From NCBI GenBank assembly GCA_964575345.1, contig CAZNQD010000002.1:1-64000 (forward strand): a stretch of DNA of 64,000 bases, written 5' to 3'. Positions 1 through 9,900 of this stretch are shown in pieces. Numbering within the stretch: the stretch's first letter is position 1; each line of letters starts with the position of its first letter. Made by a program: the position numbers and the translations under genes. Source of the stretch: UBA1402 sp964575345 (GTDB taxonomy: Bacteria > Bacteroidota > Bacteroidia > Bacteroidales > UBA1402). The notes under the pieces were generated by a model. That model was not told the DNA's origin, searched no databases, and was given only the letters and a program-made list of their open reading frames with translations.

Positions 1-1880
1 ATGCCGAAAGCGGCGAAATCACCAACATAGGCCGGGGCGGTTCCGATTATACGGCGGCGATTCTGGCCTCGGAACTCAATGCTTCTATCCTGGAAATCTG
101 GACCGATGTGGACGGTTTTATGACGGCCGATCCTAAAGTAATCAATAATGCATATGTTATTGAGAATCTTAGCTACGTGGAAGCCATGGAGCTCAGTAAC
201 TTCGGGGCGAAAGTGATTTATCCTCCAACCATTTTTCCTGTTTATCACAAAAATATTCCCATTCGCATCAAGAATACCTTCAATCCCGAAACTCCGGGTA
301 CATATATTTCGCGCGACAAGAGTTTGGGCGAAGGCAAAGCCATCAAGGGTATTTCGTCCATTCCCGATACCAGCCTGATTACTATACAAGGCTTGGGCAT
401 GGTAGGAGTAATAGGAGTGAATTACCGGATTTTTAAAACACTGGCCAAGGCCGGTATTTCTGTTTTTCTGGTCTCGCAGGCTTCGTCGGAGAACACCACT
501 TCGATAGGCGTGCGCAATTCAGACGCCGAAATGACGGTCAGGGTGCTCAAAGAAGAATTCAACCACGAAATTGAGATGGGCGAAATCAACGATATTTTTG
601 CCGAAAGCAATCTGGCTACAGTGGCCATTGTGGGTGAGGGGATGAAGCGCACGCCCGGTATTGCCGGCAAATTGTTTACAACCCTGGGACGTAACGGTAT
701 CAACGTAATTGCCTGTGCGCAGGGAGCTTCCGAAACCAATATCTCGTTTGTGATTAAGCTCGATCATTTGCGCAAAAGCCTCAACGTGATTCACGATTCT
801 TTTTTTCTGAGCGAATACCAGGTGCTGAACCTCTTTTTGATCGGTATCGGTACCGTGGGCGGCAGCCTGCTGGATCAAATCAGGCAGCAGCAACCCAAGT
901 TGATGGCAGAAAATGGCCTGAAACTCAATGTGGTGGGTATAGCCGATATAGACAAAGCCATATTTTCAAGAGAAGGCATCGATTTGGAAAAATACAAGGG
1001 TTTATTAAAATGCGAAGGCAAGATCAGCAGTCCTGAGTTGCTCAGGGACGAAATTCTGAACATGAACATCTTTAATTCCGTTTTTGTGGATTGCACGGCC
1101 AGCCCCGAAATCGCAGCCCTTTACGCAGAATTGTTGTCGCATAATCTCTCTGTGGTGGCGGCCAATAAAATAGCGGCATCGTCCGATTACGACAATTACG
1201 CACGGCTCAAGGAACTGGCCAGGCGCAAAGGCGTGAAATATCTCTTCGAAACCAACGTGGGAGCAGGTTTGCCCATTATTAACACGATGAACAGCCTGAT
1301 TCACAGCGGAGACAGAATTTTAAAAATGGAAGCTGTCTTATCGGGTACCTTGAATTTTATCTTCAATACCATCAGTGCCGAAAATCCCCTGAGCAAAACC
1401 ATAAAAATGGCTCAGGAAAAACGTTTTTCGGAGCCCGATCCCCGCATCGACCTGAGTGGAACCGATGTCATCCGGAAATTGGTGATTCTGGCCCGCGAAG
1501 CCGGTTACAGGGTAGAACAGGAAGATGTGGTGAAAAATCTCTTTATTCCCGACAAGTATTTCAAAGGCAGCCTGGAAGATTTTTGGAAAAGTATTCCCGA
1601 ACTGGATGCCGGTTTCGAAGAAAAACGCAAGTTGCTCGAGAAAGATTCCAGGCACTGGCGCTTTGTGGCCAAAATGGAAAACGGAGCCTGTTCGGTTGGC
1701 CTTCAGGAAGTCGGGCCGCTGCATCCCTTCTACGATCTGGAGGGCAGCAACAACATCATTCTGATACAGACCGAGCGTTATTTTCAGGATCCCATGGTGA
1801 TAAAAGGCTATGGAGCCGGGGCCGGGGTAACGGCCGCAGGGGTGTTTGGTGACATCATCTCTATCGCGAATATTCGTTAA
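1..1880 (+). CDS. thrA: Bifunctional aspartokinase / homoserine dehydrogenase (5' partial)
   Basis: Catalyses the first and third steps from aspartate to threonine: phosphorylation of aspartate and reduction of aspartate semialdehyde to homoserine. The reading frame is open from base 3 and the start lies outside the window; about 625 residues remain. The visible part starts inside the kinase domain with the motif GRGGSDYTAA (visible residues 10-19). Two ACT-type regulatory segments follow (around 130 and 205), and the dehydrogenase begins near residue 279 with the NAD(P)-binding motif GIGTVGGS, followed by NKIAAS and the DLSGTDVIRK stretch near the C-terminus. The stop is separated by one base from the next gene, so it is the first visible gene of a thrA-apgM-thrC operon. 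Feedback control by threonine through the ACT domains is known for the family and inferred here. Confidence 0.96.
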   Translation, partial: AESGEITNIGRGGSDYTAAILASELNASILEIWTDVDGFMTADPKVINNAYVIENLSYVEAMELSNFGAKVIYPPTIFPVYHKNIPIRIKNTFNPETPGTYISRDKSLGEGKAIKGISSIPDTSLITIQGLGMVGVIGVNYRIFKTLAKAGISVFLVSQASSENTTSIGVRNSDAEMTVRVLKEEFNHEIEMGEINDIFAESNLATVAIVGEGMKRTPGIAGKLFTTLGRNGINVIACAQGASETNISFVIKLDHLRKSLNVIHDSFFLSEYQVLNLFLIGIGTVGGSLLDQIRQQQPKLMAENGLKLNVVGIADIDKAIFSREGIDLEKYKGLLKCEGKISSPELLRDEILNMNIFNSVFVDCTASPEIAALYAELLSHNLSVVAANKIAASSDYDNYARLKELARRKGVKYLFETNVGAGLPIINTMNSLIHSGDRILKMEAVLSGTLNFIFNTISAENPLSKTIKMAQEKRFSEPDPRIDLSGTDVIRKLVILAREAGYRVEQEDVVKNLFIPDKYFKGSLEDFWKSIPELDAGFEEKRKLLEKDSRHWRFVAKMENGACSVGLQEVGPLHPFYDLEGSNNIILIQTERYFQDPMVIKGYGAGAGVTAAGVFGDIISIANIR

Positions 1881-1881
1881 G

Positions 1882-3141
1882 ATGAAATACCTGATTGTTT
1901 TGGGAGACGGCATGGCCGACGAAGCCATCGAGGCCCTGGGAGGAAAGTCGCCCATGCAGGCTGCCTTTACTCCCTGTATGGACAGGATGGCCAAAGAGGG
2001 CCGCTGCGGACGGCTCATCACGGTGCCCGAAGGTTTTCCTCCCGGCAGTGAAATTGCCAATCTGAGCCTGCTGGGCTACGATGTAAGTAAGCAATTCGAA
2101 GGCAGGGGCTCGCTGGAAGCCGCCAGCATGGGAATTAATATCCCCGAAGGCTGTATGGCGGCCCGCTGCAACCTTATTTGTGTGCAGGACGGCAAGATTA
2201 AGAATCATTCTGCCGGCCATATTTCTACCGTTGAGGCTGGAGAATTGATTGCTTTTCTGAATAAAGAACTGGGCAGCGGGGAGCTGATTTTTCATACGGG
2301 CGTTTCCTATCGGCATCTCTTACTGCTCAGGGGCGGCAACAAAGACTTGAAATGTACGCCGCCTCACGATGTGCCGGGTACCGCCTGTACCGAGGTACTG
2401 CCCCGGGCCATGAATCTCCGGGCAGAACCAACTGCTCGCCTGCTTCGTGAGCTGATCTTGCGTTCACAGGAGCTTTTGCCGGCTCATCCGGTCAATCTGG
2501 CCCGCAAGGCCAAAGGCCTGGATATGGCTAATTCCATTTGGCCCTGGTCGCCGGGGTATCGTCCCGCCATGCTGCCCCTGAGCGAAAAGTATCCGATACG
2601 CAGCGGTTCGGTGATTTCGGCTGTGGATTTGATCAAGGGCATAGGCGTTTATGCCGGCCTGGATCCTATCGATGTGCCCGGAGCCACGGGTTTGTACGAT
2701 ACCAATTACGAAGGCAAGGCTCAGGCGGCCATCGACGAATTGAAGAAAAAGGATTTTGTGTTTTTGCACGTGGAAGCTTCGGACGAAGCCAGTCACGAGG
2801 GGGATGTCGACTTAAAGATCCGTACCATAGAGTATCTCGATCAGCGCCTGATCCGTCGCATACTGGGGGAAATTTCCGGCTGGGACGAAGCCGTCACCAT
2901 TGCTGTTTTGCCCGACCATCCAAGCTATTGCCGGACCAAAACCCATGCGGCAGAGGCGGTACCTTTTCTGATTTATCGCAGCGGGGGTAACTCGTTCCGT
3001 CCCCCGGCTGTCAAAGGCAGTGATAGCTCTTTTGCCCCCGACAAAGTGCAGGTCTTCGATGAGTTCTCGGTGCAGGCAGGTTGTTACGGCACTTTGCGGG
3101 GAGAGGAATTTATTCGCGCTTTTTTTGGCTTGAAAATCTAA
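1882..3141 (+). CDS. Phosphoglycerate-mutase-like (aPGM family) protein, predicted homoserine kinase analogue
   Basis: A 419-residue member of the archaeal-type cofactor-independent phosphoglycerate mutase family in the alkaline phosphatase superfamily. The metal-binding start VLGDGMADE, the serine-containing motif PPGSEIANLSLLGYD (about residue 53), the HVEASDEASHEGD segment and the metal site LPDHPSYCRTKTH are all present. The ATG at 1882 is chosen because it gives the usual family N-terminus MKYLIVLGDG; an upstream in-frame start at 1846 would lie inside thrA. It sits between thrA and thrC, exactly where a GHMP-family homoserine kinase (thrB) is expected, and no thrB is in the operon. In Bacteroidetes this paralogue is commonly proposed to act as homoserine kinase. 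The context fits; the sequence alone does not exclude true mutase activity. Confidence 0.9.
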   Translation: MKYLIVLGDGMADEAIEALGGKSPMQAAFTPCMDRMAKEGRCGRLITVPEGFPPGSEIANLSLLGYDVSKQFEGRGSLEAASMGINIPEGCMAARCNLICVQDGKIKNHSAGHISTVEAGELIAFLNKELGSGELIFHTGVSYRHLLLLRGGNKDLKCTPPHDVPGTACTEVLPRAMNLRAEPTARLLRELILRSQELLPAHPVNLARKAKGLDMANSIWPWSPGYRPAMLPLSEKYPIRSGSVISAVDLIKGIGVYAGLDPIDVPGATGLYDTNYEGKAQAAIDELKKKDFVFLHVEASDEASHEGDVDLKIRTIEYLDQRLIRRILGEISGWDEAVTIAVLPDHPSYCRTKTHAAEAVPFLIYRSGGNSFRPPAVKGSDSSFAPDKVQVFDEFSVQAGCYGTLRGEEFIRAFFGLKI

Positions 3142-3220
3142 AAGGCAGTCCGGCCCGAAGAACGAATGGTGAAGATGTTAAATTGATAAAGTCCGACAAT
3201 TTTATTTGATCAACAAAATA

Positions 3221-4537
3221 ATGAACTATTACAGTACCAATAAAAAAGCCCCCCTGGCTTCTTTGCAGGAGGCGGTGGTCAGAGGTCTGGCTCCCGACCG
3301 GGGCTTGTATATGCCTGAACGGATCAATACCTTGCCGGCTTCCTTTTTTGAGGAACTTCCCGGCCTGAGCTTTCAGGAAATGTCCTGCCGGGTGGCAACG
3401 GCTTTTTTTGGAGAAGATCTTTCCCAAGATACCCTTCGGGAGCTGGTCTACGATACTTTGAATTTTGAAACTCCTCTGGTCAGGATAGACGAGCATATCT
3501 ACAGCCTGGAGTTGTTTCACGGCCCAACCCTGGCCTTCAAAGACGTGGGTGCCCGTTTTATGGCCCGGCTGCTGGCCTATTTTATCCGTCGGCAGGGGCA
3601 GGAATTAGTTCATGTGCTGGTAGCCACCTCGGGCGATACCGGCAGTGCCGTGGCCAATGGTTTTCTGGGAGTGGAGGGTATACAGGTACATGTTTTGTAC
3701 CCCAAAGGCCTGGTCAGCGAGATTCAGGAAAAGCAGTTTACCACCCTGGGGCAAAACATCACTGCTCTGGAGGTAGAGGGCAACTTTGACGATTGCCAGC
3801 GCCTGGTCAAGCAGGCTTTTATGGACGCAGAGCTAAACGAAAGACTGAATTTAACTTCGGCCAATTCCATCAACGTGGCTCGTTTTCTGCCTCAGGCTTT
3901 TTATTATTTCAATGCCTATGCTCAATGGAAACGCTGCAACGATTCTTCGGAGCTGGTCGTTTGCGTGCCCAGCGGAAATTTTGGCAACATTACGGCCGGC
4001 TTTTTTGCCCGGCGTCTGGGTTTGCCCGTCAAACGTTTTATTGCTTCGAACAACCGCAACGATGTCTTTTATGAATACCTGCAAAGCGGCCAATACCGGC
4101 CCCGGGCCTCGGTAGCCACCCTGGCCAATGCCATGGATGTGGGCGATCCCAGCAATTTTGCCCGCATCCTCGATTTGTACGGGCATTCTCACCGGGCCAT
4201 CAAAGCCGATATAGCCGGAGCCCGTTACGACGATCAGCAAATTCGCGAAACGCTCTACCGGGTTTATCAAGAAAAGAAATACCTGCTCGATCCCCACGGT
4301 GCCTGCGGATACAGGGCTCTGGAAGAAGGCCTGAGGAGGGGCGAAAGCGGCATTTTTCTCGAAACAGCCCATCCGGCCAAATTCAAGGATACGGTCGAGA
4401 GCATACTGGGCGAAACGATTGTTGTGCCCGAACGCCTGCAGGCCTTTATGCAGGCCAAGAAACAGAGCCTTCCCCTGAGTGCCGGTTTCGAAGAGTTCAA
4501 GGCTTATTTGTTGCAACAAAAAAGCCAGGATAAATAA
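3221..4537 (+). CDS. thrC: Threonine synthase
   Basis: PLP enzyme that converts O-phosphohomoserine to threonine, the last step of the pathway begun by thrA. The 438-residue form starts at the ATG at 3221 (MNYYSTNKKAP), the usual family N-terminus; an upstream TTG at 3206 is less likely. The PLP lysine is K107 in HGPTLAFKDVG, followed by the phosphate-binding ATSGDTGSAVANGF loop and SANSINVARFLPQ. Length and motif order are normal for the fold-type II family. It lies 79 bases after the mutase-like gene, a gap with no clear terminator or promoter, so co-transcription is likely. Confidence 0.97.
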   Translation: MNYYSTNKKAPLASLQEAVVRGLAPDRGLYMPERINTLPASFFEELPGLSFQEMSCRVATAFFGEDLSQDTLRELVYDTLNFETPLVRIDEHIYSLELFHGPTLAFKDVGARFMARLLAYFIRRQGQELVHVLVATSGDTGSAVANGFLGVEGIQVHVLYPKGLVSEIQEKQFTTLGQNITALEVEGNFDDCQRLVKQAFMDAELNERLNLTSANSINVARFLPQAFYYFNAYAQWKRCNDSSELVVCVPSGNFGNITAGFFARRLGLPVKRFIASNNRNDVFYEYLQSGQYRPRASVATLANAMDVGDPSNFARILDLYGHSHRAIKADIAGARYDDQQIRETLYRVYQEKKYLLDPHGACGYRALEEGLRRGESGIFLETAHPAKFKDTVESILGETIVVPERLQAFMQAKKQSLPLSAGFEEFKAYLLQQKSQDK

Positions 4538-4574
4538 AAAAATACTACATTAGCGCCGCTGAATTTTTAATACT

Positions 4575-6599
4575 ATGGAACAATCTGCAATGTATCGCCC
4601 CGAGACTTCGGGTCAGGGATTTAGGGAATTTACGCTGAGAGCCTTGCTCATTGGGCTGGTTCTGGCGGTAGTGCTGGGAGCTGCAAACGCTTACCTGGGC
4701 CTCAAGGCAGGCATGACCATCGCCGCTACTTATCCGGCGGCTGTAATCGGCATGGCTGTATTACGTTTTTTTAAAGGCAGCCTGCTGGAAGAGAATTTTG
4801 CCCGTACGGTAGGATCCATTGGCGAATCGGTAGCTGCCGGTGCCATCTTTACTTTACCGGCCTTTTTTATTGCCGGCGTCTGGGGTGGGGAGGCATTTTC
4901 TTCCTGGAGCAGTTATATGACGGCTTCGCTCATCCTGGTTACCGGCGGTGTGCTGGGAGTGCTTTTTGTGGCTCTTTTGCGCAGAGTAATGGTCGAAGAC
5001 AAGGAATTGCCCTTCCCCGAAAGTACAGCTGCAGCCGAAATACACAAAAGTGGACGCAGCAGCACGGGTGATTCCAAATACCTGATCTGGGCCATGGTCG
5101 GAGGTGCACTGGTAACTTTAGGTTCTGCCTTGCAGCTTTATGCTTCGAGTGCCAAAGCCTTTTTCAAGGTGGCCCTGGCCAAACTGACCAGCGGACATAC
5201 CATCGAAGGAGGTTTCTATGCCGCTGCTCCCAATGTCAGCCCGGCCTTTTTGGGCGTTGGTTATATTATCGGTCCAAGGCTGGCCTCGCTGAACTTCAGC
5301 GGCTCGGTGATGGCCTGGGGCCTGATGGTTCCGCTCCTGCTGGCTGTATTTGGCCGTGATTTTGTGAACGGTTTTGCCGTGGACGGCGTTGTTCCCGATT
5401 CTCAGGAAGCCTGGATGTTGGCTGCCAATACAGTATGGCAGTCGGTGGTAAGGATTGTGGCCATAGGCGGAATGTTGCTGGCAGCCATCTTTACGCTTTA
5501 CCGGATGCGTTCCAGCCTGACCACCGGCCTGAAACGTTCGGTGAAAGACTTGAGAAAAGCAGCCACCGAAAGCGGCGAAGAAGTGGTAAGGACCGAAAAA
5601 GACCTGAAAGCTTCCTGGGTATTGGCAGGCATTGTGTTGGCCGCCATTGCTACTTTTTGCATTACTTATTTTATTTTCAATACTTCCATTCTGGTGGCAG
5701 TGGTTGCTGCTACCATTATGATAGTGCTGGCCTTTTTCTTTTCGGCTGTTTCGGGTTATCTGGTGGGTTTGATCGGTTCAAGCAATAATCCCATTAGCGG
5801 CCTGACCATCACTGCCCTGGTGATTACCGCGCTGATTCTGGTGCTTTGCGGAGTAAACGAAAACACCGGAGGCGTGGCTGCCGTGCTGGGGGTGGCTGCC
5901 ATTGTTTGTGTGGCTGCCGCCGTGGCAGGCGAAATGTTTCAGGATCTCAAGGCCGGGCATATCCTGGGTGGAACGCCCTGGAAAATGCAGGTGGGCGACA
6001 TCATAGGTGTAGTGCTCTCGGGTTTTGTGATGTTTGGTGTACTGATTATTCTGAACAACGCCGATATTGCCATGGGAGGTATGCAGGGTTATCGCGGAGG
6101 TTTTGGCAGCGAAGCGCTGCCGGCTCCCCAGGCCAGCCTGATGGCCATTCTCTCCAACGCTGTAGTGGGCGGTTCCATGACCTGGATTTTGATTATTGCC
6201 GGTATGCTGCTTTGTGTAGCCCTGATTTTGATGGGTGTAAAGAGCCCCATGCTGGTGTTTGTGGGTATGTACCTGCCTTTCCAGACAGTCTGTGCCATTT
6301 TTGTGGGAGGCCTCATCAAAGGTTTACTCGATATGCGTACAGCTAAATTGAACTATTCGCCCGTTCAACTGGCCAAAGTCGAAAATACCGGCGTTTTACT
6401 GGCTTCGGGCATGATAGCCGGCGAGGCTCTGATGGGCCTGGTCATTGCTATTTTTGCCCTCTTCAATGTTTTCTTCTCGGAGATGTTGCCCATAGAGCAA
6501 CCCAGTTATTGGATCGGCCTGGTACTGATGCTCGCGATGGCCTATCTGATGATACTCCTGCCTCTGAAAAAAGCCGCCAAAACCAATGGCCAAAAATAA
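4575..6599 (+). CDS. OPT-family oligopeptide transporter
   Basis: A 674-residue, very hydrophobic inner-membrane protein with about 14-16 predicted membrane segments. It begins with a short cytoplasmic tail and the conserved first helix containing ANAYLGLKAGMTIAATYPAA, typical of the prokaryotic OPT family, which is thought to move oligopeptides or metal-chelate complexes with cations. A charged loop around residues 315-345 separates the two halves. Its 3' end overlaps the PqqD-like gene by 14 bases, so the two are translationally linked. A near-consensus box TACATTAG at 4546-4553 could be the promoter, but no -33 element was found. The true substrate cannot be read from the sequence. Confidence 0.93.
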   Translation: MEQSAMYRPETSGQGFREFTLRALLIGLVLAVVLGAANAYLGLKAGMTIAATYPAAVIGMAVLRFFKGSLLEENFARTVGSIGESVAAGAIFTLPAFFIAGVWGGEAFSSWSSYMTASLILVTGGVLGVLFVALLRRVMVEDKELPFPESTAAAEIHKSGRSSTGDSKYLIWAMVGGALVTLGSALQLYASSAKAFFKVALAKLTSGHTIEGGFYAAAPNVSPAFLGVGYIIGPRLASLNFSGSVMAWGLMVPLLLAVFGRDFVNGFAVDGVVPDSQEAWMLAANTVWQSVVRIVAIGGMLLAAIFTLYRMRSSLTTGLKRSVKDLRKAATESGEEVVRTEKDLKASWVLAGIVLAAIATFCITYFIFNTSILVAVVAATIMIVLAFFFSAVSGYLVGLIGSSNNPISGLTITALVITALILVLCGVNENTGGVAAVLGVAAIVCVAAAVAGEMFQDLKAGHILGGTPWKMQVGDIIGVVLSGFVMFGVLIILNNADIAMGGMQGYRGGFGSEALPAPQASLMAILSNAVVGGSMTWILIIAGMLLCVALILMGVKSPMLVFVGMYLPFQTVCAIFVGGLIKGLLDMRTAKLNYSPVQLAKVENTGVLLASGMIAGEALMGLVIAIFALFNVFFSEMLPIEQPSYWIGLVLMLAMAYLMILLPLKKAAKTNGQK

Positions 6600-6942
6600 A
6601 GCCCAAAACTTATTCGATCTGATACCCTCGGTCAGTGACAGGATACGCATAGAAGCAGGGGAAGACAAGCTATTGCAGCTGGTCTTCCCCCGTTTCAGAT
6701 CAGCCTGGCTGAATCGTCGTCTCACTCCCAGGGGAAAATCACCCTACATTCACATTAAGCTCGAAGAACACGGATCGGCCGTCGTGCAATTGATAGACGG
6801 CCAACGCAGCGTCAGGGAGATTGCCCTGGCCCTGGCCGATCATTTCGGTCAGGAACCGGGCTACGAGCAGCGGGTGGCTGTATTTATTGAGCATTTGCGC
6901 AGGGACGACTACATCAGCCTCAGGCAGCCAGCGGTGCTTTAG
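6586..6942 (+). CDS. PqqD-like (RRE-fold) small protein
   Basis: A 118-residue soluble protein resembling PqqD: a short N-terminal arm, a beta-rich part ending in VVQLIDGQRSVREIALALADHF (described here by position, about residues 65-88), and a helical C-terminus. PqqD is the founding member of the RiPP recognition element fold that binds leader peptides. No PqqA, PqqE or other PQQ gene is nearby, so a role in PQQ synthesis is not supported. It starts inside the end of the OPT transporter gene (14-base overlap), which suggests a joint function with peptide transport. At its 3' end it overlaps the convergent nuclease gene by 4 bases. Family assignment is moderate; function is unknown. Confidence 0.75.
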   Translation: MAKNKAQNLFDLIPSVSDRIRIEAGEDKLLQLVFPRFRSAWLNRRLTPRGKSPYIHIKLEEHGSAVVQLIDGQRSVREIALALADHFGQEPGYEQRVAVFIEHLRRDDYISLRQPAVL

Positions 6943-9900
6943 TCTTGCTTTTTGTCCTTTTTAAAACAGATAGCCTTGAAATCACAATAGCTGCAATTTT
7001 CGGACACAGGGGTTTGATCGAAGCTTTGTGCCGGATCGAACAATTCGTTGATGACATGCTGCAGTTCGGTTTCGAAAGTTTCCCTGAGTGCTCCGAAATC
7101 ATCCACCAAAAACTTTTCTCTGGGATTTACGGGATTTTTTAATACTATATCTGAGCTGTAACCGGGCTTTCCGGCTTGATGTATGTACATGAGTCCGGGT
7201 TTAACCATCGAAGCGGGATAGCGATCCTTGATGATGCCGGCGTAAAGAAAGGTCTGAAAGACGTGTCCGTTGCGCTTTTTGTCAGATTTGAACAAATCGT
7301 TTGCAAAAGAAGTCTCTTCGGCTTTGCCGCCGGTCTTGTAATCGCAAATGCGGATTGTCCCGTCTTTTTTATCCATGCGGTCGATGATGCCTCCGATGCG
7401 CAGTTTTATTCTGCTGTCGGGAGCAGGACTGATTACCAGGTATTTTTCTACGGTAGTCTCCAGGCCCAGCAATTCAAAGGGGGCATAGTCCTGGTCTTGT
7501 TTGAGTAAAAATTTCAGGAATTGAACCAACAGTTTACGCTGAATAAGTTGTTCGCCATTCAGGGCCGGCAGGCTTTGCCTGTCTTTGAGGCGGAAAAACT
7601 CTTTGGCCATAAAATGCTCCACTGTACGTTCCAGATGGGCTTTGTCGGCGAACAAAGCTTGCAGGTCGGCTGCCTCAATCCTTCCGTTTAAGCGATCGCC
7701 GGCGACTGAATCGGGTGGATTCAAAGCAAGGTTGAAAGCCCGGGTATCTTCCATGCTTGCCAAGATGTCTTCGTGGCTGTGCTTACGTCCGTTTTTTTGT
7801 AAAATCAGCCCTGTATAGAGGTATTGAGCGGCTGCGTGAAAAATAGTGCCAAAACACAGTGGATCCATTTGTTCGCTGAGCTCTTCTTCTTTTTTCAGCT
7901 TCCGCAGATACCGATAATAGTACTTCAAAGGGCAGTCAAGGTAGGTGTTCAACATGCTGGGAGAGAGGTAGCGCTTTTGGCTGTTCTCCATCGCTGAGGC
8001 GTGGTCGTACATGTCGTAAAGCTGCTGCATCAGTGCCGGAGTCTTGGGAACCTGAATGGGAGAGTTTTGGAGGGCCTTGATTCCTGAACTCAGATGCAGG
8101 ATTTCGACAGGCAAGCCGGTTTCTATTGTCAGTTGCAGCATAAAGCGACTCATTTCGCCCCGATTCAGGCCTTCGGTGGAGCTGTTATATACCAGTGTGA
8201 TGTTTTCGGCCCTTTGCAGTGCTCTGAAGAAATAATAGGCAGAAATGGCGTCCTGATGCTCCGGGCCGCTCAGATTGAACGCCCGGCGCAGGTTGTAAGG
8301 AATAAACGAGTTATCGGCTCTGTTTTTGGGCACTTGTCCTTCGTTTACCGAAAGCATCAGTATGTTTTTGAAATCCAGACAACGGGTTTCGAGCAGTCCC
8401 ATAATTTGTAAACCGTTGAGTGGTTCCCCCGAAAAAGGCACACTCAGGTCGAGTAGCTGAAGTAAGAGCTTTTTGTACGTTTGCAGGTTGATTTCGAGCA
8501 GGTCTTTTTTTAGGAGGGCGTTCAGGCGCTGCACCTGGGTGTAGCTTTTGAACAGGGCTTCCTGAAACAGGGGTAAATAGATTTCGTTGGTTTTGTTGTC
8601 GGTTTGGCCTCTTTCCATGCTTGCAGCGTCGTCATCACTGTTTGCTTCGTCTTCGCTGTCGATGGTCTGACTCAGGAGGCTGAACAGGCTGAGTAGCAGT
8701 TCTCCCAGCTCGTAGGGTGTTTTTACAGGACTGAACAGGAGGCTCAATAAGGCATCTTGTTGTAATTCGCCGTATTCCGGGTAGAGGCGGTTTTTGATGC
8801 GCAGTTCTTTTTCGAGAGCTGCAGCCGCGGGGCTGGTTTTCCGGATGTAGGGATTTTGCAGCAAAGGCAAAACATAGCGGGAGCGAAAGTGTTTTTTGCC
8901 CTGGTTGTCGCAATGCAACAACAAAACCTGCCTGATTAAATGGTAGACGGCTGTTTGTTTGACCGGATAACCCATGGTGACATTCAGTTCCTCAACCTGC
9001 GCAGGTACGCATTGAAGCAGGCCGGGCAGGAGATTTTCGTTGCAAAGGACGATGGCAGTATCACGGTCGGCAGACAGGGATTTTGTTCCTTCCTGTGCCT
9101 TGCTTGCGTTTTGTTCCATCCAACGGCTGGCGTAATGAACCTGGGCATGCTCGGTGGAAGAATCTATGAATTGAATTTTTTTGGCTGTCTGTTTCCAATT
9201 ATCAAAACAGCTTTCGTGCAGCTCGTTTGGAAATTGCTTCAGATTCTCGCGGATAAAATGGCCGGCTTCGTGTCCGGGATTGTTCAGATAATAGTGGTCG
9301 TAATCCCAATAGAAGCGTGCTTTGCCGGCTTTCTGCAGCCTGCTGAACAGAAATTTTTCACAGCTGCTCAGGGCGTTGAAACCAACAAAAAGATAGGATT
9401 TGGCTTCAAAACCTTGCTTATCGTCAAAATGTTCAACCACCCAACGTTGCAGCATGCCTTCGTAGGCCATATTCCCGGCCCTCAGTTCCTCCCTCAGCTG
9501 AGTATAGATGTTGAATAATTCGTTCCAAAGGCGGATAAAGCGTTTTTTCAATTCGCTGCGATCTGTTTCGAAATGGGCAAAGAATTGCTGAATGGCTGCA
9601 GTCTGTTCGGGCGATAAATAGTCAAAGTCATCGCTATAGGCGGCCAGTTCACTGATATTGCGAAACAATTGCCCGGCGTCGGCCAGGTTTTTGTCGATGT
9701 TGTCAAAATCCTTGAGCAGCAGATTGCCCCAGGGGTAAAAATCGTCGAAACTTTCTTTGTCCAGCCCCTGTTTTTGATACACTTTGAACAAAAGGCTGTT
9801 GAGCAAAACGGGATCGCTGAGTTCCAGCGGGCAGTGGAGTTTGAAAAGATCGCTGATGTTGCTGAATTCCGGCGCCCATATGGCTTTTCCTGCTTGTTTG

